A stretch of DNA of 64,000 nt from Gordonia amarae NBRC 15530 (GTDB taxonomy: Bacteria; Actinomycetota; Actinomycetes; Mycobacteriales; Mycobacteriaceae): the NCBI RefSeq assembly GCF_000241345.1, contig NZ_BAED01000040.1, positions 115,433-179,432 of the forward strand. The letters run 5' to 3'. Shown here piece by piece: positions 30,101 through 38,760 of this stretch. The notes below the pieces were generated by a model, which did no database searches, was not told the DNA's origin, and worked only from the letters and a program-made list of their open reading frames with translations. Numbering within the stretch: the first letter of the stretch is position 1; each line of letters starts with the position of its first letter. Position numbers and translations under genes: made by a program.

Positions 30101-30692
30101 CGATCTCAATACCGTGCTCCATCAACTCCAGATAGAAATTCTCCGGCCCAAAAATCTCCTGCCACTTCGCCGCCGCCTCCAACGCCTCCCGATCATGCCC
30201 GAGCCGCAACCGGGTCTGTACCTCCCCCGACGGGCAACCGGTGGTGGCGATGATGCCTTCGGCATGGGCGGCGATCAGATCCTCATCCATCCGCGCCCAC
30301 TTACCCAACTGCCCCTCGATCGACGCAGCCGAGGACAGCTTGAACAGATTCCGCAACCCGGTCGCGTTCGCCGCGACCATCGTCATATGCGTATAGGCAC
30401 CCGAACCCGACACATCATCAGACTTCTGATCGCGGGTCCCCCACAACTGCCGCTTGGTGTCGAACCGCGACCCCGGCGCGATATACGCCTCGATCCCGAT
30501 GATCGGCTTCACCTCGTGCTTGACCGCCGAGTTGTAGAACTCCGACGCCCCGAACATGTTGCCGTGGTCGGTCATCCCGATCGCCGACATCCCCAACCGC
30601 TGGGCCTCAGCGAACAACGGCGACACCTTCGCCGCCCCGTCAAGCATCGAATACTCGGTGTGATTGTGCAGGTGAACGAAGGAATCGGACAC
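27150..30692 (-). CDS. dnaE1: DNA polymerase III alpha subunit (replicative)
   Basis: The product has 1180 residues from GTG 30692 (preceded by GCGGGAG), close to mycobacterial DnaE1. The N-terminal PHP domain reads [18 protein letters not shown] and MTDHGNMFG with its metal-binding His residues, which in this group gives 3'-5' proofreading. The polymerase core has [12 protein letters not shown] (catalytic Asp cluster) and [15 protein letters not shown] helix-hairpin-helix and an OB fold follow ([22 protein letters not shown]). The strand composition changes sharply near base 28,930. An upstream in-frame ATG at 30710 is an alternative start. Confidence 0.97.
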   Translation of the reverse strand: MSDSFVHLHNHTEYSMLDGAAKVSPLFAEAQRLGMSAIGMTDHGNMFGASEFYNSAVKHEVKPIIGIEAYIAPGSRFDTKRQLWGTRDQKSDDVSGSGAYTHMTMVAANATGLRNLFKLSSAASIEGQLGKWARMDEDLIAAHAEGIIATTGCPSGEVQTRLRLGHDREALEAAAKWQEIFGPENFYLELMEHGIEIESRVREGLVDVGRKLGIKPLATNDCHYVTREHASAHEALLCVQTGKTLSDPTRFKFDGDGYYLKSAAEMRELWDSQVPGACDSTVEIGERVESYAEVFTHRDRMPIFPVPDGFTQESWLSREVFAGLEQRRFAGRTVPQDYLDRAEYELGVINQMGFPAYFLVVGDLIRHALEVGIRVGPGRGSAAGSLVAWALGITNIDPIPHGLLFERFLNPERVSMPDIDIDFDDRRRGEMVRYATDRWGSDKVAQVITFGTIKTKAAIKDSARVQFGQPGFAIADKITKALPPPIMAKDIPVWGITNPDHERFSEAAEVRTLIETDPDVKKIYDTALGLEGLIRNAGVHACAVIMSSEPLTDAIPVWKRAQDGAIITGWDYPSCEAIGLLKMDFLGLRNLTVIGDALENITLNRGIDLDLDELPLDDAAAYAMLARGDNLGIFQFDSAGMRELLLRMAPTTFDDLVASNALYRPGPMAVGAHWAYADRKNGREPVTPIHPELAEPLHDILGSTYGLIVYQEQIMQIAQKVAGYSLGQADLLRRAMGKKKKEILDEAYDGFAEGMRDNGFSDDAIRTLWDTVLPFAGYAYNKSHAAGYTLITYWTAYLKANYPAEYMAGLLTSVGEDKAKTAVYLADCRQRHIIVLPPDVNESQRNFAAVGTDIRFGLAAIRNVGTGVVSSILSAREEKGKYTSFSDYLNKIDVVACNKKVTESLVKAGAFDSLSHPRKGLFLVHSDAIESVLGTKKAEATGQFDLFGDAGGADDSMADVFAVKVPEEEWDTKHKLALEREMLGLYVSGHPLDGIAAALAAETDTSIASILDGQVTDRQQVTIGGIVASVDRRITKKGEPWAIVELADLVAGTEILFFPTAYDASQSLLTPDSVLVVVATVSVRDGRRSLFAVGARAPELSVRTVGRPVTLSLTAAACTPTTIRALREILERHPGSTDVHIQLRAPQQTTRLAVAPRLRVHPSSGLTGELKALLGADAVG

Positions 30693-30829
30693 GACACACT
30701 CCCGCCTCAAACGTTGTCACTCCATCGCAGACCTCCCGCGCAGAAACGAGTGTGACCTGCTACTTTCAATGGCGTCCAACATCCAACACTCGGAGATTGA
30801 CAACCATCAGTTGTACAGGGAGGTTGCCC

Positions 30830-31786
30830 GTGGATCTCGACTTCGGTGCCGTCAGAGCCGTCGTCGCCGTCGAGGATGAGCGAAGTTTCAGCGAGGCGGC
30901 CCTCATGCTCGGTATCAGCCAGCAGGCCGTGTCGAAACGAATCGCCAAACTGGAGAACACGTTGGGGATCCGGCTGTTCACCCGCGACCGCAATACCGTC
31001 GTACCGACCGCGACCGGCGTCCGATTCCTTGTGCATGCACGAGCGCTGATCGTGGCCGCCGATGCCGCGGTCGTCGCCGTATCGCAACCCGCTGTTCTCC
31101 GGATCGCCGTTCATGGCTCGGTGATCGCCGACGCCAATCTGCTGCGCTTCTACCTCGATCAGAACCCGGACGCCCAGATCGAAATCGTCATGTCGTCGCC
31201 GTCTCGGACATCGCGGCAGGCCGTCATCGACGGTCGCGTCGACGCCGCGTTCGCCCGCCCGTCGTGGACCGGGCACCCCTTGCCGGCGCAGATCGGGACC
31301 GCCCTCGCCTACCTGGATGTGCTTCATCTTCTTGTTGGCGTGGACAATCCGCTCGCCGACCGAGAACAGATCGAGTTCAGCGAACTCGGCGGACGTACCC
31401 TGTGGGTGCCGGGCGCCGGATTCGACTCCGAGGTCGCCGACTTCTACCGCCAGTTCGCGCACGTAGCCGGCATGACGCTCGACACCGAACGCGGAACGCA
31501 CAGCATCGGTTTCAGCGGTCTCCTCGACCGGGTCGCCGCATCCGAGAGCCTCATCACCACCGGCGGCGAGGGCACCACCACGCCGTGGCATCCACGAATC
31601 CGGCGCATCCCGATCGTCGGTCCCGCACCCGCCTACCCGATGGCTCTGCTCTGGGGCGAGTCAGCGGCCGGTCACCCGGAACTCGACGCGCTACGCCGTT
31701 TTCTCACAGCCAACTACAGCACACCGGCACACCGCTTGTGGGTACCCGGCGACGACGCAGACCTGATGCACTACGCGGCCGTGTAA
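30830..31786 (+). CDS. LysR-family transcriptional regulator
   Basis: The product has 318 residues from GTG 30830, chosen because CAGGGAGG lies 7 bases before it and the LysR fold begins at once (LDFGAVRAVVAVEDERSFSEAA read as AVRAVVAVEDERSFSEAA). The winged helix is GISQQAVSKRIAKLENTLG, followed by LFTRDRN. The rest is a periplasmic-binding-protein-like ligand domain. An imperfect inverted repeat (ACAAC-N5-GTTGT, 30800-30814) lies before the start and may be its own operator. It is divergent from dnaE1; the target and ligand are unknown. Confidence 0.9.
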   Translation: MDLDFGAVRAVVAVEDERSFSEAALMLGISQQAVSKRIAKLENTLGIRLFTRDRNTVVPTATGVRFLVHARALIVAADAAVVAVSQPAVLRIAVHGSVIADANLLRFYLDQNPDAQIEIVMSSPSRTSRQAVIDGRVDAAFARPSWTGHPLPAQIGTALAYLDVLHLLVGVDNPLADREQIEFSELGGRTLWVPGAGFDSEVADFYRQFAHVAGMTLDTERGTHSIGFSGLLDRVAASESLITTGGEGTTTPWHPRIRRIPIVGPAPAYPMALLWGESAAGHPELDALRRFLTANYSTPAHRLWVPGDDADLMHYAAV

Positions 31787-31794
31787 GGACCCCG

Positions 31795-32247
31795 CTACCG
31801 CAGCATCAGAATCGCTGCCAGCGATGGCGCCCGAACCTCGCGGGCCAGATCTTCCATCGCGACAAGCACATCCATCGATGGAGTGACCTTGCCCGCGAGG
31901 TAGGAGTTCAGCCGGGACCGCGAGGTACCGATCCGGTCGGCCACCTCGGCTTGAGTCATCCGGGTGCCTGCGAACGCCATTCGCAGTCGTTCGACAGCCC
32001 GCTCGGATGGGGACTTCCTCTTGTCGGCGAGCATCGTGTCGAGCAGAGTGACCGTCGAATCCGATTCCGCTGCTTCCGTTGCCTCGCGGTACACCTGTTC
32101 CAGGTCCGGATTCGCATGAACCGCGGTCACAAGTTTCGCCCAGTCACGGGCGTAGCCGCGGTCGATCGCCGCAAGGATCCCCTCGAATCCCCAATCCTCG
32201 ACCGGATCATCGGGGGTGACGCCGATATTGCGGAACTTCAGGGCCAT
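31795..32247 (-). CDS. XRE-type antitoxin-like protein
   Basis: The product has 150 residues. The C-terminal half is a helix-turn-helix of the XRE/Cro type: RMTQAEVADRIGTSRSRLNS followed by YLAGKVTPSMDVLVAM. The N-terminal 70 residues have no clear family match and may bind the partner. AAGGAGG lies 7 bases before the ATG. It follows the nucleotidyltransferase-like gene by 46 bases in the same direction, so it is the likely antitoxin and autorepressor. Two direct copies of GGATAAGTGAA (minus strand, 32273-32283 and 32289-32299) in the gap may be an internal operator. Confidence 0.8.
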   Translation of the reverse strand: MALKFRNIGVTPDDPVEDWGFEGILAAIDRGYARDWAKLVTAVHANPDLEQVYREATEAAESDSTVTLLDTMLADKRKSPSERAVERLRMAFAGTRMTQAEVADRIGTSRSRLNSYLAGKVTPSMDVLVAMEDLAREVRAPSLAAILMLR

Positions 32248-32293
32248 TGCGCGCCTCCTTCAATCATCCCCATTCACTTATCCCCGCCTTCAC

Positions 32294-33004
32294 TTATCCA
32301 TTGACGACACACGCCGCCAATGCCACGCACTCGGCCACCACGTCATCCCACTTCCGCCACCGGGGTTCAAGTGCCTTGTAGGTGGGTAGGTCCCGAATGC
32401 TGCGGGAATCCTTCGGCCTGGGATCGGCGAGCTGTCTGGCCAGTTGTGACTGCACCGGCCGATCATCGGGATGGGTGTCGTCGGAGTAGTACTCATCGAT
32501 CCGTGCCAGAGTGGCGCCCGCTGATTCCCGGCCGAACCTGCCCGACAATGCAGCCAGATCGAGATAGTCCCGCATCTGATTTCGTTTCACGATCAGATAT
32601 GCCTTTATTCGGGCAATCTCGTCGACAGTGGGCACCGTAAGGCGCGCGCCCGACGGCAAGTCAACGCACTGGACCTCCAGCGGGCGCTTCCTGATGAGCT
32701 GCCGGACACCTGCTTCGATTCCGCCCAGCTCGTCGAGGATGATCTTGCCCGGCACCGCGCGGTTCAGTATGAAGTCCCCATCCCGATCCAGCGCGTCAAG
32801 CACGGCATCGAAACGGTCACGCAGATCTGCGAGTACGTGATCGTGATCGGTGGAAAGCCGGTGCTGCGCGTAGTAGGCGGCAGCAGAGCCACCTACGAGC
32901 ACCGCATCGGGAACAAGCTGCTGAAGCCTCGCAGCAGATTCGAGAACGACGGCGAGGCCAGGAGGTTTCACCTGCAAACCAGAACGAGAGTCACCAACGC
33001 CCAT
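32294..33004 (-). CDS. Nucleotidyltransferase-like toxin (AbiEii/MenT-like)
   Basis: The product has 236 residues. The N-terminal part shows the minimal nucleotidyltransferase pattern VLVGGSAAAYYAQHRLSTDHD: a GGS helix, then a T-D-x-D-like metal motif. A later motif VPTVDEIARIKAYLIVKRNQMRDYLD resembles the C-terminal region of AbiEii/MenT proteins (segments PTVDEIARIKAYL and RDYLDLAAL). Such enzymes inactivate tRNAs or other targets by nucleotide transfer. The XRE gene follows. The start lies 8 bases after a palindrome, without a Shine-Dalgarno site, so the mRNA may be leaderless. A chromosomal transferase of unknown role is the alternative. Confidence 0.75.
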   Translation of the reverse strand: MGVGDSRSGLQVKPPGLAVVLESAARLQQLVPDAVLVGGSAAAYYAQHRLSTDHDHVLADLRDRFDAVLDALDRDGDFILNRAVPGKIILDELGGIEAGVRQLIRKRPLEVQCVDLPSGARLTVPTVDEIARIKAYLIVKRNQMRDYLDLAALSGRFGRESAGATLARIDEYYSDDTHPDDRPVQSQLARQLADPRPKDSRSIRDLPTYKALEPRWRKWDDVVAECVALAACVVNG

Positions 33005-33012
33005 CCATCAAC

Positions 33013-33030
33013 TGTATCAGATCCGATACA
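33013..33030. promoter_or_regulatory. Palindromic operator TGTATC-N6-GATACA
   Basis: A perfect 6-bp inverted repeat with a 6-base spacer lies between the rnpB 3' end and the toxin-like start (9 bases away). It likely overlaps the -10 region and is a fitting site for autoregulation by the XRE protein. Confidence 0.65.
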
Positions 33031-33039
33031 TGCCTGCCG

Positions 33040-33461
<422 letters not shown>

Positions 33462-33491
33462 CGTTCAGGATAGACGGAGGTGAAGCGCGAG

Positions 33492-34145
33492 CTAGAGGTG
33501 GCTCGTGTCGTTGACGAGTTTCACCACGGAACCGCCGTCCGGGTAGAACTCGACGATCGACACCGACGCCAGGTCGAGGTGGATGCTGTAGAGCACCTCG
33601 GGCCCGGCACGCAGCGCATCACGCAGCAGCGTCTTGATCGGCGTGACATGGGAGACGACCAGCACTGTTTGCGCCGGAAACCTGTGCAGCAGAGACTGTT
33701 TGACGTCACCGATCCGGTCGGCGACGGCGGCGAAGCTCTCCCCACCCGGCGGGGGCAGCGTCACATCGCCGAGCCATTCGCGGTGTGCCTGCGGGTCGCG
33801 CTCGGCGGCTTCGAGGAACGTCAGCCCCTCCCAGTCGCCGAAGTCGGTTTCGGTGAGGCCGTCGACGACCTCCACATCGAGACCGTTCACATCTGCGACG
33901 GCGCGAGCGGTGGCTGTGGCCCGGGCCAGCGGTGAGGACACGATCGCCGAGATCGAGGTGTCCGCGCCGAGTCGCTTACCCGCCGCGGCCGCCTGCGCAC
34001 GGCCCAGCTCGGTCAGTTCGGGGTTGCCACGGCCGGAGTAGCGCCGTTCCACCGACAGCGGTGTCTGCCCGTGCCGCAGCAGCACCAGCCGGGTCGGTGC
34101 CTGCCGCTGCCCCTGCCAGGTGGGGGTGCTCTTCTGCTCGCTCAT
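33492..34145 (-). CDS. Histidine phosphatase (phosphoglycerate mutase/CobC-type)
   Basis: The product has 217 residues from the ATG at 34145. The catalytic motif VLLRHGQTPLSVERRYSG, the second Arg/Glu motif ETDFGDWEGLTF and the C-terminal VVSHVTPIKTLL are all present. In many Mycobacteriales the same gene is a fusion with an N-terminal RNase HI domain (Rv2228c type); here there is room for only 16 bases to the previous gene, so that domain is absent. Position next to CobC-like and CobD genes allows alpha-ribazole phosphatase activity, but acid phosphatase is just as possible. Confidence 0.9.
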   Translation of the reverse strand: MSEQKSTPTWQGQRQAPTRLVLLRHGQTPLSVERRYSGRGNPELTELGRAQAAAAGKRLGADTSISAIVSSPLARATATARAVADVNGLDVEVVDGLTETDFGDWEGLTFLEAAERDPQAHREWLGDVTLPPPGGESFAAVADRIGDVKQSLLHRFPAQTVLVVSHVTPIKTLLRDALRAGPEVLYSIHLDLASVSIVEFYPDGGSVVKLVNDTSHL

Positions 34146-34161
34146 TCCCGGACCGGATTCT

Positions 34162-34899
34162 CTACAGACCGGACTCGGCGGTGCGGACCAGCACGGCGCC
34201 GCATTCGTCGCAGCGCACCACCTCGTCCTCGGCGGCCGCGGTGATCTGCGCGATGAGACCGCGATCGAGTTCCATCCCGCAGCCGCCGCAGCGTCGTGCC
34301 CGCAGCAACGCCGCCCCGGCCCGGCCCTGCGAGCGCTGCCGGTCGTAGACGGCCAGCAGACCCTCGTCCACACCGGCGGCCACCTCGTCGCGGCGCTGCG
34401 CCTTCATCTCGCGGTCGCCGTCGAGCTTGGCGAGGGCGGCGTCGCGGCGACCGGTGGCCTCACCGATCTTGGTGTCGATGTCCAGGACGGTGGCCTGCGC
34501 CCGTTCGCTTTCGGTGCCGACGGCCTCCTGCTGTTCCATCACCGACAGCAACTCGTCCTCAAGCACCGAACGCCGGCGCCCGAGGCCGGCGAGTTCGTGC
34601 TGGAGTTCGGTGAGCGCCTTGGGGGCCAGCTTGCCCGACTGCAGCAGCGCCTTGTCCTTGGCCTCGCGGGCGCTCATCCCGTTGACCTCGGAGTCGATCC
34701 GCTTGTACTCGCGGGCCAGGTCCTCGGCGGCGATCTCCGATCGCACCAGGTCGGCGTGGGCGGCCTCGCGCTGCTTGCCCAACTCGGCGAGTTCGGCGTC
34801 CTCGGGCAGGGTACGGGCGCGGTGCGCGATACGGGCCAGCTCGGCATCGAGATCAGCCAGGTCGAGGAGCTGTCTCTGCGCGGCGGAACCAGCCTTCAT
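34162..34899 (-). CDS. C4-type zinc-ribbon coiled-coil protein
   Basis: The product has 245 residues. Residues 1-190 are a long antiparallel coiled coil rich in Leu, Glu and Arg. The C-terminus is a zinc ribbon with two CxxC pairs: RRCGGCGMELD and VRCDECGAVLV. This is the Rv2229c type, probably a nucleic-acid or ribosome-associated factor; its role is not settled. It ends 16 bases before the phosphatase gene and follows the Nif3-like gene, so these genes are likely co-transcribed. Confidence 0.92.
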   Translation of the reverse strand: MKAGSAAQRQLLDLADLDAELARIAHRARTLPEDAELAELGKQREAAHADLVRSEIAAEDLAREYKRIDSEVNGMSAREAKDKALLQSGKLAPKALTELQHELAGLGRRRSVLEDELLSVMEQQEAVGTESERAQATVLDIDTKIGEATGRRDAALAKLDGDREMKAQRRDEVAAGVDEGLLAVYDRQRSQGRAGAALLRARRCGGCGMELDRGLIAQITAAAEDEVVRCDECGAVLVRTAESGL

Positions 34900-34992
34900 C
34901 GGGGCCTGCTTTCTGTTGTGGTGATCGCGGTCAACTGACTGATTGTGTCACCTGCCGTTCACCCGTCCAATCGCGCTCCCCGGCCACCGTGG

Positions 34993-36135
34993 TCAGTGAC
35001 CGGGCGCGCAGTGGATGCCGAACGGGTCGGTGGATTCGGCGAACACCGTGGCCCCGATTCCGGCACGCTCGCGCAACAGCGCGGCGGCCTGTGCGCACCA
35101 GGGAAATTCGGTGGCCCAGTGGCCGGCGTCGACGAGGACGGGCCCGCCCGCGCGCAGCGCCTCGTCGGCCGGATGGTGGCGCAGGTCGCCGGTCAGGTAC
35201 GCGTCGACGCCGGCCGCCGCGGCCGCGCCGAGCAGCGAATCACCCGCGCCGCCGCACACCGCGACCGTCGCGATCATCGCGGCGGGATCGCCGGTGCCGC
35301 GAACACCCCACGGCCCGTTCAGTTTCCGCTGGGCGAGGGCGACGAAGTCGGCTGCGGTCATCGGCTGCGGCAGATGCCCGATCCGCCCGAGGCCCAGGTC
35401 GCTGTCGAGGTCGGCGAGTTCGAGGACGTCGAAGGCGGGTTCCTCGTACGGATGTGCCGTGCGCAGCGCGGCGAGGATGGTGGCGCGCAGCCGGCGTTCG
35501 GCGACCATCTCCACGCGCGCCTCGTCGACGCGTTCGCGCCTGCCGATCTCCCCGATCGTCGGGTTGGCCGCGGCCTGCGGCTCGAACTGGCCGACCCCCA
35601 CCACCGACCACGAGCAGTCGCGGTAATCGCCGATCTCGCCTGCGCCCGCGGCGAACATCGCCTCGCTCACCTGATCGCTGCTGCCCTCCGGCACCATGAC
35701 GACCCACTTGTCCATGGGCGGCACGTGCAGCGGCCGCAGCGGCACGGTGTCGAGGAGGCCGAACTCGGCGGCCAGCGCGTCGGACACCCCGGGCCGGGCG
35801 CTGTCGGCGTTGGTGTGGGCGGTGAACAGGCCGATGCCCGACCGGATGAGCCGGTGGACGATGCGTCCCTTCGGGGTGTCGGCGGCCACGGAGTCGACGC
35901 CGCGCAGCAGCAGCGGATGATGGGCGAGGATCAGTCCCGCGCCGTCGGCAATCGCCTGATCGACGACCCGGTCGGTGACGTCGACGCAGACCAGCGCCCG
36001 GGCCACTGTGTCATCAGGGTCACCGCACACCAGACCGACCGAGTCCCAGGATTCGGCGAGCCGGCGCGGATACGCCTCGTCGAGAACTCCGATGATCCGC
36101 GCGAGAGTCTGGGCCGTGTTCTCACTCATGGTCAT
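34993..36135 (-). CDS. Nif3-like dinuclear metal-center protein
   Basis: The product has 380 residues with a Nif3/YbgI domain split by a central PII-like insert (residues about 130-240, PHVPPMDKWVVMVPEGSSDQV seen as KWVVMVPEGSSD), as in longer actinobacterial members. Metal ligands are visible in LILAHHPLLLRGVDS, FTAHTNADSARPG and the C-terminal DAGHWATEFPW. The biochemical role is not firmly known; GTP cyclohydrolase-like activity has been suggested for relatives. The start is ATG 36135 or 36129. It follows the CobC-like gene by 26 bases. Confidence 0.92.
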   Translation of the reverse strand: MTMSENTAQTLARIIGVLDEAYPRRLAESWDSVGLVCGDPDDTVARALVCVDVTDRVVDQAIADGAGLILAHHPLLLRGVDSVAADTPKGRIVHRLIRSGIGLFTAHTNADSARPGVSDALAAEFGLLDTVPLRPLHVPPMDKWVVMVPEGSSDQVSEAMFAAGAGEIGDYRDCSWSVVGVGQFEPQAAANPTIGEIGRRERVDEARVEMVAERRLRATILAALRTAHPYEEPAFDVLELADLDSDLGLGRIGHLPQPMTAADFVALAQRKLNGPWGVRGTGDPAAMIATVAVCGGAGDSLLGAAAAAGVDAYLTGDLRHHPADEALRAGGPVLVDAGHWATEFPWCAQAAALLRERAGIGATVFAESTDPFGIHCAPGH

Positions 36136-36161
36136 TCACCCTGTCACCCACACCGACCGGT

Positions 36162-37232
36162 TCACAACAGACCAGAAGACCCACCGATCGTTCGCAACGC
36201 GTCAACGAGGTGCGCGGTGGCCGGCTCGTCGCGGACCGCCAGCCGTAGATAACCCGGCCCCAGGCCCACGAAGTTCGCCGCGCTACGCACCGCGATCCCC
36301 CGCTCCCGCAGCCGCTCCTTGACCCCCAGCCCGTCGCGGACCTCGATGAGTACGAACGGTGCCTGCGGCCGCACCGCGGGCTCGATGCCCAGCCCGCGCA
36401 GCCCGTCGACCAGGCCGGCCCGGTACCCGGCCACCGTCGCGGCGACCTCGTCGCAGTACCGCTGGCCTTGCGCACCAACGCATTCGGTGAGCGCGACCAG
36501 CGCCAGCGTACCCAGCGCCCAGGGCCTGCGCCCCATCGACAGCCGCTCGATGATCTCTCGGTCGGCGAGCAGATATCCGGCGCGCAGACCCGCGAGCCCG
36601 AACGTTTTGGTGATGCTGCGCACCACGATCACATCGGGCCACCGGCGTGCGGCCACCGATTCCGGTTCCCGCTCCCCCGACCCGGGGTCGACGGTCAGGT
36701 CGGCGAACGCCTCGTCGACGACGACGACACGGCCCGGCGCCCGCAGCGCCTCGATGGTGGCGGCCGGATGCAACACCGACGTCGGGTTGGTCGGGTTGCC
36801 GATCACCACCAGGTCGGCATCGGCGGGGATCAGTCGCGCGATGTCGTCCGCACCCAGACGCCAGGGACGCTCCAGCACCACCTGTGTGATCGGGATCCCG
36901 GCGGCCCGCAACGCGAGCTCCGGTTCGGTGAACGACGGCTGGATCAGCGCGGCATGCCGGATCCCGAGGCGCGGCAGCAGCTCGAAGCCCTCCGCGGCCC
37001 CGGACAGCAACAGGATCTCCTCCGCCGGCCGACCGTGCGCCGCGGCGACCGCGGCCACCGCACGCGCCTCGTCGGCGGCGGTGGGATACCGGGCCAGATC
37101 CGGCAGCCGGGCGCCGAGCGCGTCGAGCACGAACCGGGGCGGACCCTCACGGACGTTGACCGCGAAGTCCAGCAGGCCGGCGGCGCTGTCGCTGTCGCCG
37201 TGCCGATCCGGCGAGAACAGATCCCCGCTCAT
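36162..37232 (-). CDS. cobC: CobC-like PLP-dependent aminotransferase (threonine-phosphate decarboxylase type)
   Basis: The product has 356 residues from ATG 37232. It is a fold-type I PLP enzyme: the substrate/PLP segment VVIGNPTNPTS, VVDEAFADL, and the Schiff-base lysine in VRSITKTFGLAGLRAGY. Annotated relatives (Rv2231c) supply (R)-1-aminopropan-2-ol phosphate for cobalamin, or act as a histidinol-phosphate-type aminotransferase. cobD, 3.5 kb away, supports a cobalamin role, but the remaining pathway is not in the window. It is divergent from ptkA. Confidence 0.87.
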   Translation of the reverse strand: MSGDLFSPDRHGDSDSAAGLLDFAVNVREGPPRFVLDALGARLPDLARYPTAADEARAVAAVAAAHGRPAEEILLLSGAAEGFELLPRLGIRHAALIQPSFTEPELALRAAGIPITQVVLERPWRLGADDIARLIPADADLVVIGNPTNPTSVLHPAATIEALRAPGRVVVVDEAFADLTVDPGSGEREPESVAARRWPDVIVVRSITKTFGLAGLRAGYLLADREIIERLSMGRRPWALGTLALVALTECVGAQGQRYCDEVAATVAGYRAGLVDGLRGLGIEPAVRPQAPFVLIEVRDGLGVKERLRERGIAVRSAANFVGLGPGYLRLAVRDEPATAHLVDALRTIGGSSGLL

Positions 37233-37333
37233 CGGCGCCCCACGCTGTCGTGTGCCCGTTCCCACCGGGACCGGGCACGGCCGTCCCACAATGTCGCCAC
37301 CTCACCGGTGTCACCCGTTCTGGGACCCTCGTT

Positions 37334-38116
37334 ATGCCGGAACCGCTTCACACGTGCACGATAGAGGGCGTGCACGAGACTCCAGCCGAGCAGATCCCCT
37401 TAGCGCAGATCCCCCCGCGCATCACCGAGGCGCCTTCGGCAGGAGCGCAACCCGCGGACCCCGGTGCGGCGTTGCTGCTCGATCTCGACGGCACCCTCAC
37501 CGACAGTTTCGCCGGGATCGCGAACAGCTTCGCCCACGCGCTCGACGTGATGGGGCTGCCACCGGCGGCACCCGAGGTGATCGCGGGTGTGGCGGGCCCA
37601 CCGTTGCTCGACACGCTGCACGCCATGGGCCTGGACGAGCCGACCGCCGACGCCACTATGACCGCCTACCGTGCGCGCTACTCCACCGTCGGCTACCTGG
37701 AGAACTCGGTATTCGCCGGTATCGGGCCGCTGCTGGCCGACCTGGCCGCGGCGGGCCGCCGGATGGCCGTGGCCACCTCCAAGAATCAGGCGACGGCGAT
37801 CCGGATCCTCGAGCATTTCGGGCTGTCCGAGTACTTCGAGCTGATCGCGGGCGCCTCCGACGACGGCACGCGCCGCAGCAAGGCGGATGTGATCGCCTAT
37901 GCACTGGCCGGCCTGGGCGTCGAGGTCGACGCGACCGGCACGGTGTCGGCTCCGGTGGTCATGGTCGGCGACCGCTCCCACGACATCGAAGGCGCCGCCG
38001 AGTTCGGGATTCCGACAGTCCACGTCGAGTGGGGGTACGCCCTCGACGGGGAGGCCGGTGCGGCAGCCTGGATTGTGCGTTCCGTACCTGAACTCCGTAC
38101 GCTTCTCGGAGTGTGA
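37334..38116 (+). CDS. ptkA: HAD-family protein tyrosine kinase PtkA
   Basis: The product has 260 residues from ATG 37334; GTG 37370 is a later alternative. It is a HAD hydrolase fold: motif I LLLDLDGTLTDS, cap domain, motif II AVATSK, motif IV MVGDRSHD. The order and spacing match PtkA of M. tuberculosis, which autophosphorylates and phosphorylates PtpA, and the N-terminus is also a Pro/Ala-rich tail. ptpA follows 151 bases downstream. Kinase activity is inferred from that orthology; by sequence alone it would be called a phosphoglycolate-phosphatase-like hydrolase. Confidence 0.88.
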   Translation: MPEPLHTCTIEGVHETPAEQIPLAQIPPRITEAPSAGAQPADPGAALLLDLDGTLTDSFAGIANSFAHALDVMGLPPAAPEVIAGVAGPPLLDTLHAMGLDEPTADATMTAYRARYSTVGYLENSVFAGIGPLLADLAAAGRRMAVATSKNQATAIRILEHFGLSEYFELIAGASDDGTRRSKADVIAYALAGLGVEVDATGTVSAPVVMVGDRSHDIEGAAEFGIPTVHVEWGYALDGEAGAAAWIVRSVPELRTLLGV

Positions 38117-38267
38117 CGCCCACCACTATGGGCCCGTCAAACCCGACAACCGGTGCCCATGACGGTAATTTCGAATAAGAAACTTCGGTTGTTGTAGTAA
38201 ATAACCCGCGTGTTGTACCCGTGTCCGTGTTGTGCCAGTGGTTTCGAACAGCCTGAGGAATTACACC

Positions 38268-38747
38268 GTGTCCGACGATCTACACATCTGCTTTGTCTGC
38301 ACCGGCAACATCTGCCGCTCCGCCATGGCCCAGAACATCTTCCGGTCCGCCCTCGCCGGAGCCGGCCTCGACCGCCGGGTCCGGGTCACCAGCTGCGGGA
38401 CCAGCGGATTCCACACCGGCGAACCGGCCGACAACCGGGCCCGCACCGAGCTGCTCGCCAACGGCTACCCCGACGACCATGTCGCCGCCCAACTCTCGCC
38501 CGAGCATTATGACGCCGACCTGTTCGTCGCCGCCGACCACGGTCACGTGCGCGACCTCGAACGCAAACGCCTCGGCGACCGGGTTCGCCTGCTGCGCAGC
38601 TTCGACCCCTCCGTCGGCCCCGGCGACCTCGACCTGAGTGACCCCTACTACGGGACTCCGGAGGATTTCGCGGAGACCCGGATCCAGATCGAGGCGGCGA
38701 TTCCTGGACTGGTCGACTGGGCGGCCGCGGCGCTCGACGAGCTGTAA
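38268..38747 (+). CDS. ptpA: Low-molecular-weight protein tyrosine phosphatase PtpA
   Basis: The product has 159 residues from GTG 38268, preceded by GAGGAAT. The phosphate loop is CFVCTGNICRSAMAQ (C-x5-R), and the general acid Asp lies in SDPYYGTPEDF. In M. tuberculosis PtpA is secreted and blocks phagosome maturation; in an environmental relative it more likely counteracts PtkA in the cell. The gap before it (38117-38267) is unusually AT-rich and probably holds its promoter, with two CGTGTTGT copies. Confidence 0.95.
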   Translation: MSDDLHICFVCTGNICRSAMAQNIFRSALAGAGLDRRVRVTSCGTSGFHTGEPADNRARTELLANGYPDDHVAAQLSPEHYDADLFVAADHGHVRDLERKRLGDRVRLLRSFDPSVGPGDLDLSDPYYGTPEDFAETRIQIEAAIPGLVDWAAAALDEL

Positions 38748-38760
38748 CCGCGGCCGGTTC

